A stretch of 38,473 nucleotides of DNA from CAZADH01 sp964483805 (lineage in GTDB: Bacteria > Muiribacteriota > Ozemobacteria > Ozemobacterales > Ozemobacteraceae): assembly GCA_964483805.1 (NCBI GenBank), contig CAZADH010000019.1, positions 1 to 38,473 on the forward strand. The letters are read 5' to 3'. The notes beneath the pieces are model-generated. The model was not told where the DNA came from. It made no database searches and was given only the letters and a program-made list of their open reading frames with translations. Shown piece by piece: positions 32,837 through 38,473 of this stretch (position 1 is the stretch's first letter; the number at the start of each line of letters is the position of its first letter). A program made the position numbers and the translations under genes.

Positions 32837-33976
32837 TCACCGCATCTGCGGGAACGCCACCTTCGGCTCGCCCGTCTGGCCGATCTTCGCCAGCTCGTCG
32901 ATGACCTGTGCCTCGATCGGCACGCCCAACTGCATGCTTTGATCGAGCGCGGCCCACTCTTTGTCGCCATGCACGTAGACGCGCTCGGCGCCGTCGGCCC
33001 TGGGCGCATTACGCAGAGTTACAATGTATTTCTCGATGTGGGCATAGATCACCGCCGGCTCGCCAAAGAGGCGCGGTGACACCGCCGCAAAAAAGTGGCA
33101 GATGCCGCCGCCGTTCCGATAGGTTTCGGGGCTGAAGCAACCCTGCGCCAGGCCGCCGGTGAGCAACTCGACCAACAATGCCATCCCGTAACCTCGATGC
33201 CCACCATGCTCCTCGCCCTCGCCACCGACCGGCAGAATGCCGCCGACCGCACCCGCCGCCAGCAATTTGAGCACCTTCTCGGGATCGCGACACGAGTGCC
33301 CGGATTCGTCGGTCGCCCAACCCTCGGGCATCTCGCTCTTCTTTCGCGCACACACCTCGACCTTGCCTCGCGGCACCACGCTGGTGGCCATGTCGATCAA
33401 CACGGGGCGATTGGCCGCTGATTCTGCGACCCGGCTCTCACCAGGCCGCAACCATTGCGGCCGACTCGGCAACGCCGGCACCGCCACGGCAATCGGGTTC
33501 GTCCCCAGGAGCGGCACCCGCGCATGCGTCGGCACCACCAGCGGCGCCGTATTGGTCAGCGCCACGCCGATCAGGTTGCGCACCGCGGCCATCTCGGCGT
33601 AATACCCGGCAATGCCGAAGTGATTCGAGTTTCTGACCACCACCACGCCGATCCCCGCTTCGCCGGCCTTGCGCAGCGCCAGTTCGGTAGCGGCCTTGGC
33701 CACGGCCTGCCCCATGCCCCGACAACCATCGACCACCGCCGACACCGGCGTCTCATGAACGATACGATGTATGGCACTCGGATCGATCGTGCCGTCGGCG
33801 ATATGCTTCACATATCGCGACAACCGCGCCACCCCGTGCGACTCGATGCCGCGCGCATCCGCCTCGACCAGCACCACGGCCGCAATGCGCGCGTCGGCCT
33901 CACGACATCCCGATCGCATCAACACTGCGGTGCAGAACTCGACCAACGCGTTGAAACCGACTCGCGACACGTTCAT
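32837..33976 (-). CDS. Ldh-family (malate/lactate/sulfolactate-type) dehydrogenase
   Basis: 379 residues from ATG 33976, which has GGGAGA upstream; another ATG seven codons earlier is possible. Family motifs of the NAD(P)-dependent Ldh2/MdlC superfamily (PF02615) are clear: RGIESHGVARLSRYV (active-site His region), NSNHFGIAGYYAEMA, ALTNTAPLVVPTHAR, LGTNPIAVAVP and RGYGMALLVELLTGGLAQG. Substrates in this family include malate, sulfolactate, ureidoglycolate and 2,3-diketo-L-gulonate, and cannot be told from sequence. It is convergent to the HisF-HisH gene (21-nt gap) and probably not co-transcribed with the malic enzyme, since a repeat-rich gap of 163 nt separates them. Confidence 0.9.
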   Translation of the reverse strand: MNVSRVGFNALVEFCTAVLMRSGCREADARIAAVVLVEADARGIESHGVARLSRYVKHIADGTIDPSAIHRIVHETPVSAVVDGCRGMGQAVAKAATELALRKAGEAGIGVVVVRNSNHFGIAGYYAEMAAVRNLIGVALTNTAPLVVPTHARVPLLGTNPIAVAVPALPSRPQWLRPGESRVAESAANRPVLIDMATSVVPRGKVEVCARKKSEMPEGWATDESGHSCRDPEKVLKLLAAGAVGGILPVGGEGEEHGGHRGYGMALLVELLTGGLAQGCFSPETYRNGGGICHFFAAVSPRLFGEPAVIYAHIEKYIVTLRNAPRADGAERVYVHGDKEWAALDQSMQLGVPIEAQVIDELAKIGQTGEPKVAFPQMR

Positions 33977-34011
33977 GACAACATTCTCCCGCCGCATTCA
34001 TCGCCGTTATT

Positions 34012-34031
34012 GGACGCGGCGTGCCGCGTCC
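34012..34031. repeat. Palindrome, 9-bp arms, 2-nt loop
   Basis: GGACGCGGC (34012-34020) and its exact complement (34023-34031), directly upstream of the Ldh gene. Too tight for a normal hairpin loop but a perfect inverted repeat; similar GC-rich intergenic palindromes are common dispersed elements in several phyla. Confidence 0.65.
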
Positions 34032-34084
34032 CGACGTGATTCGATTTGGTTCACCGACCATCTTCACGGGCGCATTGCACGGGG

Positions 34085-34112
34085 GTAGGGGCGCATGGCA
34101 ATGCGCCCCTAC
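34085..34112. repeat. REP-like palindrome, 12-bp arms, 4-nt loop
   Basis: GTAGGGGCGCAT (34085-34096), loop ggca, then the exact complement (34101-34112). It is downstream of the malic enzyme stop and might also stop transcription, but there is no U-tract. The form matches REP-like elements known from many genomes. Confidence 0.75.
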
Positions 34113-34130
34113 GATACACCCGGTTCCGAC

Positions 34131-34160
34131 CATCTGTGTTCATCTGTGGTTATCCGTGGT
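34131..34160. repeat. 10-bp tandem repeat, three units
   Basis: Units catctgtgtt, catctgtggt, tatccgtggt. The array runs over the stop codon of the malic enzyme, so the last residues (TTDNHR) are read from repeat DNA. Arrays of this 10-bp word are frequent in Verrucomicrobia/Planctomycete-like genomes (general knowledge). Confidence 0.75.
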
Positions 34161-35390
34161 TCCATTCTCGCGCGGCAACCGCCCGACAATCAACCCCTCC
34201 AGATCGGCATCCGGGATCACGCGTCGCGCCACGCCCTCGGCAATCGCCGCCCGCGCCACTGCCAGCGCGATCGCCGGCACGACACGTCGGTCGAGCGCTT
34301 CCGGCAGGATCGCCTCCGGACCCGGTTGCGCCACCAACCCGGCCAACGCGTGACACGCCGCCTTTTTCATGCCGGCCGTGATCTCGCGCGCCTCGACGTC
34401 GAGCGTGCCGCGGAACACCCCCGGAAACGCCAACACGTTGTTGACCTGATTCGGGAAATCAGACCGGCCCGTCGCCGCCACCGCCGCACCGCCGGCCAGC
34501 GCCTCCGGATACATGATCTCGGGGGTCGGATTCGCCATCGCCAGCACGATCGGCTTCGCCCGCATCGCCCGGACATCAGCCGCAGTCAACAGATTCGGCC
34601 CCGAGACACCGATGAACACGTCGGCCTGCGCCAACGCCGCCTGCAGCGTGCCACTCACACCCATCGTGTTGAACCGCTCGGCAACGGCGCGATGATGCGC
34701 CAGCACCTGCGTCGCTGGATGCCCGGCCGCAATCACACCCTTGCGGTCGCACGGCACGATGCGCGTGCAACCCAGTGTCTGCAACATCGTGGCGATAGCC
34801 GTGCCGGCCGCGCCCATGCCGTTGACCACGATCGTCACGTCGGCAATGTTCTTGCCGACCACCCGCAGCGCGTTCAACAAGGCCGCCCCAACAACGATCG
34901 CCGTGCCGTGCTGATCATCGTGAAAAAACGGAATATCAATGTTACCGCGCAGTCGTTCCTCGATCTCGAAACAACGCGGCGCCGAAATGTCCTCGAAGTT
35001 GATGCCGCCGAACGTCGGCGCGACCAGTCGCGAGAACTGGACGATCGCCTCGACATCTTTGGTAGCAATACAAAGTGGTACGGCGTCGACGCCGCCCAAC
35101 TCCTTGAACAACAGCGCCTTGCCTTCCATGACCGGCATCGCCGCGTGCGGCCCGATGTCGCCCAACCCGAGCACCGCCGTGCCGTCCGAGATGACCGCCA
35201 CCGTATTGCCCCGTCCGGTCAGCACGTTGGTCTGCGCCACGTCGGCAGCGATGGCTCGCGATGGTTCCGCCACACCCGGCGTATAGAGCAGGCTCAGATC
35301 GCGCCGGTCCCGCAGCGGGTGCCGGCTTCGGCACTCGAGCTTGCCACGCAGTTTTCGATGCAATTCGAGAGACTCGTCGTAGATGGTCAT
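34140..35390 (-). CDS. NAD(P)-dependent malic enzyme
   Basis: 416 residues from ATG 35390, with AGGGAG upstream. It converts malate to pyruvate, CO2 and NAD(P)H. Motifs: SLLYTPGVAEPSRAIA at the N-terminus, RGNTVAVISDGTAVLGLGDIG (substrate/metal region), INFEDISAPRCFEIEE (metal-binding Glu/Asp), FHDDQHGTAIV, and the Rossmann signature VVNGMGAAGTAIATML. The length matches short bacterial malic enzymes that lack the C-terminal phosphotransacetylase-like domain of MaeB. The last six residues come from a repeat array, suggesting a repeat replaced the original C-terminus. The upstream gap contains a TATACT palindrome (AGTATACT, about 35474-35481) that might serve as a -10. Confidence 0.92.
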   Translation of the reverse strand: MTIYDESLELHRKLRGKLECRSRHPLRDRRDLSLLYTPGVAEPSRAIAADVAQTNVLTGRGNTVAVISDGTAVLGLGDIGPHAAMPVMEGKALLFKELGGVDAVPLCIATKDVEAIVQFSRLVAPTFGGINFEDISAPRCFEIEERLRGNIDIPFFHDDQHGTAIVVGAALLNALRVVGKNIADVTIVVNGMGAAGTAIATMLQTLGCTRIVPCDRKGVIAAGHPATQVLAHHRAVAERFNTMGVSGTLQAALAQADVFIGVSGPNLLTAADVRAMRAKPIVLAMANPTPEIMYPEALAGGAAVAATGRSDFPNQVNNVLAFPGVFRGTLDVEAREITAGMKKAACHALAGLVAQPGPEAILPEALDRRVVPAIALAVARAAIAEGVARRVIPDADLEGLIVGRLPRENGTTDNHR

Positions 35391-35734
35391 GGGCGCACTC
35401 CCTTGGTCGCGAGTTGATCTGTCTGACGGTGCTCGCACGCAAACCCGCGAACCTGGCCGCGACCCCCGCTAGAGTATACTATTGCGAGGCCTTTGAGAGC
35501 CAAGAAGACGTCGAAAGGTCAGCGCGGTCGAGTCTCCGCGCGATCTGCCACTGTTTCCTGATCAGCCAGCGACCGGCACACCAACTCTCCGGCAGCGGCA
35601 CCCCGAAACCTTTGCGCCCTGTGGCCGCCACCGATCGATCACCTTGGCGCGGACACCCGCGCCTTTGCCCCCTCACGCGGGCCCATGTTATCTTAGGCGT
35701 CGAATCGAACCTGTGGGCTATCGAGGTGATTGTC
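35391..35734. other. 344-nt intergenic region between malic enzyme and Uma2
   Basis: Divergent promoter region. It contains AGTATACT near 35474-35481, which could be a -10 in either direction, and an AT-rich catgttatctta near 35684-35695. The Uma2-1 reading frame is open across much of this gap, but its own ATG at 35735 has the only good ribosome site (GAGGTGA), so I see no additional gene. Confidence 0.5.
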
Positions 35735-36385
35735 ATGGCCGGGCGCGCATCGACCAGGAAACCCAAGATCTACACCTACGCCGACTACTTGACGTGGCCG
35801 GAAGGCGACACGCGCGAGATCATCGACGGCGTCGTCTACGATATGACGCCGTCACCGTCGCATGAGCACCAAGAGATTCTGGCCGATTTCATTGCCCAGT
35901 TTCGCACGTTCCTGCGGGGGAAGGAGTGTCGCGTCATACCCGATATTGACGTGGTCATCCCGCACGGGAGCGAGTCCGACGACAAGGCCGAGACCGTTGT
36001 CCGCCCTGATCTGCTGGTGTTGTGCGATAGCGCCAAACTCGACGGCAAGAGAGTCCGCGGCGGTCCAGATCTGGCACTCGAAATCGTGTCGCCGTCGTCC
36101 GGATCCCACGACGCGATCCGCAAACGTCGGCTCTACGAAGGCGCCAGCGTCAAGGAGTTCTGGCTGGTGCAGCCGGCCGACAAGCTCGTCATGGTCTTCA
36201 TCCTCGAAGCTGACAGAACCTTCGGCAAGGTCGAGATCTACGACGACACGTCGAAGATCCCGGTGCACATCCTGCCCGGACTCGAGATCGACATGACGAC
36301 TGTGTTCCCGGCGCCGGCGCCGAAGTCGACACGCGAAGAGGCCGCTCCCTATCGCGCAACAAAAAAGAAAGGGGCCCGGCGATAG
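35735..36385 (+). CDS. Uma2-family nuclease-like protein, copy 1
   Basis: 216 residues, ATG 35735 with GAGGTGA 5-6 nt upstream. It has the Uma2 (PF05685) PD-(D/E)xK-type fold: TREIIDGVVYDMTPSPSHEHQ at the N-terminus, RPDLLVL (D92) and PDLALEIVSPSS (E116) in the core, then a Lys-rich RKRRLYEGASVKEFWLV helix. Uma2 proteins are abundant in some lineages and are presumed endonucleases of unknown target. Copy 2 follows after 100 nt and aligns without gaps over most of its length. The C-terminal tail is basic (ATKKKGARR). Confidence 0.9.
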   Translation: MAGRASTRKPKIYTYADYLTWPEGDTREIIDGVVYDMTPSPSHEHQEILADFIAQFRTFLRGKECRVIPDIDVVIPHGSESDDKAETVVRPDLLVLCDSAKLDGKRVRGGPDLALEIVSPSSGSHDAIRKRRLYEGASVKEFWLVQPADKLVMVFILEADRTFGKVEIYDDTSKIPVHILPGLEIDMTTVFPAPAPKSTREEAAPYRATKKKGARR

Positions 36386-36485
36386 GCGATATTGTGACGG
36401 GACCGCCGATGGTTCTGGCTGGTCACCTGCGCCCAGCCGTGCACTTCGGTCCAGCCGTTGATAGAATTCCGCGGAGGTTGATGCC

Positions 36486-37145
36486 ATGGCCGACCGCTCG
36501 TCTTCGAAGAAACCCAAGAAGTACACCTACGCCGACTACCTGACCTGGCCCGAGGGCGACAGACGCGAGATCATCGACGGGGTGATCTACGATATGACGC
36601 CGTCGCCAACCCCCGAACACCAAGAAATCGTGCTTGGGCTTGGTAGCCAGTTCCACAACTTCCTGCACGGCAAGAAGTGTCGGGTGTTTCCGGACCTCGA
36701 TGTCGTCTTGCCGCGACGCGCGGAAACCGACGAGAAGGTCGAGACCACCGTGCGCCCCGACCTGCTCGTCTTGTGCGACACGAGCAAACTTGACGGCAAA
36801 CGCGTCCGCGGCGCGCCCGATCTGTGCATCGAGATCATTTCGCCATCGTCGGGATCCTACGATTCCATATTCAAGCGGCGCCTTTATGAGAAGGCCGGGG
36901 TCAAGGAATACTGGTTGGTCCACCCCGTTGACCGCATGGTCACCGTGTTTGTCCTCGAAGCCGACGGAACCTTCAGCAAGCCGATGTATTATGACGACAC
37001 CGGCAAGATCACCGTGGCGGTCGTGCGCGGACTCATCGTGGATCTGTCGACGGTCTTCCCGCCACCCGTGACTGCGACACGCGAACCGGCTGCTCCGTAT
37101 GCGGCCCCCACCAAAAAGCCGAAGGCAAGAAAGAAAAAGACATGA
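36486..37145 (+). CDS. Uma2-family nuclease-like protein, copy 2
   Basis: 219 residues, ATG 36486 preceded by GGAGG at proper spacing. It is a clear paralogue of copy 1, with the same start (KKYTYADYLTWPEGDRREII) and aligned catalytic residues at D92 (RPDLLVL) and E116 (PDLCIEIISPSS). It differs mainly in surface positions and the Lys-rich tail (KKPKARKKKT). The stop codon overlaps the start of the amidotransferase gene (ATGA), which couples its translation to that gene; nuclease-like proteins are unusual partners for sugar amidation. Confidence 0.9.
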   Translation: MADRSSSKKPKKYTYADYLTWPEGDRREIIDGVIYDMTPSPTPEHQEIVLGLGSQFHNFLHGKKCRVFPDLDVVLPRRAETDEKVETTVRPDLLVLCDTSKLDGKRVRGAPDLCIEIISPSSGSYDSIFKRRLYEKAGVKEYWLVHPVDRMVTVFVLEADGTFSKPMYYDDTGKITVAVVRGLIVDLSTVFPPPVTATREPAAPYAAPTKKPKARKKKT

Positions 37146-38374
37146 AGAAGCACGAGAAACTCCCGACCCTCTACGGACTCCCCGCTGACGTAAAATGGTG
37201 CACCCGCTGCGTCATGTCGAACCAGCGGCCCGCCTCGACCGCCGAGTTTCGCCACACCATCAACAGCAAGAAGGTCACGCTGCACATGGACGCCGAGGGC
37301 GTCTGCGACGCCTGTCGGCAGGGCGAGATCAAGAACAGCATCGACTGGAAGGCGCGCGAAGAAGAGCTCCTGCGCCTGCTCGACCGCTACCGCAAGAACG
37401 ACGGCACCTACGACTGCCTCGTCCCCGGCAGCGGCGGCAAGGACAGCGCGTTTGCGGCCCACCTGTTGAAATACAAATACGGCATGCATCCGCTCACGGT
37501 CACGTGGCCGCCCATCCTCTACACTGACTACGGCTACAAGAACTGGCTCAACTGGGTGCGCGTCGGCGGCTTCGACAACATCGTCTGGAACCAGAACGGT
37601 CGCGTCATGCGACTGCTGACCAAGCTGTCGATCGAGAACCTGCTGCATCCGTTCCAGACCTTCATTCTCGGCCAGAAGAACCTCGCCCCCAAGATGGCGG
37701 CGAAGATGGGCATCCCGCTGGTTTTCTACGGCGAGAACGAGGCCGAATACGGCAACCCAATCGCCGACAACCAGAGCTCGCTGCGCGACAAGTCGATCTT
37801 CATGATGAAGAACCTCGACGAGGTCTACCTTGGCGGCGTCTCGGTCAAAGAGTTACAAAGTAAATACGACGTCGATTTGCATGAGTTGTCAGCATATTTG
37901 CCTCCCAGCGTTGAAGAACTCGAGAAGCAGAAGATCGAGGTGCACTACCTCGGCTACTACCAAAAGTGGGTGCCCCAGGAGGTCTACTACTACGCCGTCG
38001 AGCACACCGGCTTCAAGGCCCGGCCGTTCCGCACGCAAGGCACGTACAGCAAATACAACAGCATCGACGACAAGATCGACGATTTGCACTACTACACGAC
38101 GTTCATCAAGTTTGGCATCGGCCGGGCCACGTATGATGCCTCGCAGGAGATCCGAAACAAACACCTGACGAGGGAAGAAGGGTGCGCGCTGGTCAAGAAG
38201 TTCGATGGCGAGTTCCCCGATAAGTACTTCAACGAGATCATGGACTACCTCGGCATGGTGCCGGAGCAGTTCATGGAGCTGTGCAACAAGTTCCGGTCGC
38301 CGCATCTCTGGAAGCTGGACGGCGGGGAGTGGAAGTTGCGGCATACGGTGAACCGGGATGGCACGGACGATTGA
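37142..38374 (+). CDS. N-acetyl-sugar amidotransferase (WbpG/WbuX/PseA-like)
   Basis: 410 residues, ATG 37142. It is a PP-loop ATP pyrophosphatase: SGGKDS at residues 97-102 binds and activates ATP. A Cys cluster, C20-x2-C23 and C55-x2-C58, is the zinc-like site of the family at the N-terminus. Family members (WbpG, PseA, LegG, WbuX) use ammonia from a HisH/HisF partner to convert an N-acetyl or acetamido group of a sugar, such as a nonulosonate or an O-antigen sugar, into an amidine. The HisF-HisH fusion at 31184-32815 is the matching donor. Which sugar is modified cannot be told here. The gene is translationally coupled to Uma2 copy 2. Confidence 0.92.
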   Translation: MKKHEKLPTLYGLPADVKWCTRCVMSNQRPASTAEFRHTINSKKVTLHMDAEGVCDACRQGEIKNSIDWKAREEELLRLLDRYRKNDGTYDCLVPGSGGKDSAFAAHLLKYKYGMHPLTVTWPPILYTDYGYKNWLNWVRVGGFDNIVWNQNGRVMRLLTKLSIENLLHPFQTFILGQKNLAPKMAAKMGIPLVFYGENEAEYGNPIADNQSSLRDKSIFMMKNLDEVYLGGVSVKELQSKYDVDLHELSAYLPPSVEELEKQKIEVHYLGYYQKWVPQEVYYYAVEHTGFKARPFRTQGTYSKYNSIDDKIDDLHYYTTFIKFGIGRATYDASQEIRNKHLTREEGCALVKKFDGEFPDKYFNEIMDYLGMVPEQFMELCNKFRSPHLWKLDGGEWKLRHTVNRDGTDD

Positions 38375-38390
38375 TGCGGACCCACACACT

Positions 38391-38408
38391 AGCAGGCTGC
38401 TGAAAAAC
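38391..38408. repeat. Possible mobile-element end near the window edge
   Basis: AGCAG-G-CTGCT is a perfect 5-bp inverted repeat followed by GAAAAAC, resembling terminal inverted repeats of some insertion sequences. No transposase lies in the window, so this is only a hint. Confidence 0.25.
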
Positions 38409-38473
38409 ACGACGTCCTTCTCACTTTGATGCCGGTTCATCGAAACGAGTACCGACAATGAATCTTCGAGGAC

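Overview
The window is high in G+C (roughly two thirds by eye) and almost fully coding. Two runs of ten N mark assembly joins, so it probably comes from a draft or metagenome-derived genome. A FadL-type outer-membrane protein, two SPII lipoproteins, pseudopilins, a PilZ protein, an ECF sigma factor with a zinc-type anti-sigma factor, and an O-antigen/nonulosonate-type amidation enzyme all point to a Gram-negative bacterium with an outer membrane. Short intergenic palindromes and 10-bp repeats of the kind common in Planctomycetota, Verrucomicrobiota and similar deep lineages fit that picture, but I cannot place the organism.

Region 1 (1-3.9 kb) holds a PilZ (c-di-GMP) protein, a secreted TPR protein and, convergent to them, a membrane protein with a GspG-like domain. 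Region 2 (4.05-14.8 kb) is the most striking block. It is a four-gene, same-strand cluster: a YqiJ/NfeD-like membrane OB-fold protein with a His/Asp-repeat loop, a YqiK-type flotillin with an 18-residue-periodic coiled coil, a protein with two DUF1186-like halves and a SEC-C tail, and a giant 1819-residue AAA ATPase with an apparent DUF3686 ('DNA repair ATPase') N-terminus. I read it as a membrane-microdomain scaffold serving a large ATPase, with metal binding as a possible theme.

Region 3 (14.9-27.5 kb, minus strand) contains a FadL porin, two small proteins, and two adjacent operons that each begin with an SPII lipoprotein. The two lipoproteins resemble each other just after the lipid-anchored Cys. 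Both operons carry the same promoter-like element, GTAACG-N18-TATTATC. The upstream operon encodes an NlpC/P60-like lipoprotein, a beta-propeller-like exported protein and a HEAT-repeat membrane protein. The downstream one encodes a Thr/Gly-repeat lipoprotein, the ECF sigma factor, its anti-sigma factor and three pilin-like proteins. An autoregulated ECF envelope/pilus regulon is a reasonable inference.

Region 4 (27.7-38.4 kb) is centred on signalling and sugar amidation. A membrane SpoIIE/PP2C phosphatase diverges from a STAS protein, a classic partner-switch pair. The STAS gene overlaps by 4 nt a gene encoding a HisF-HisH fusion of the type used in glycosyl amidation. The matching N-acetyl-sugar amidotransferase lies about 4.3 kb further on, behind two tandem Uma2 nuclease-like genes, the second of which overlaps it by 4 nt. 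Between them, on the opposite strand, are an Ldh-family dehydrogenase and a malic enzyme, separated by a gap packed with palindromes and 10-bp repeats. I saw no tRNA, rRNA or CRISPR array.
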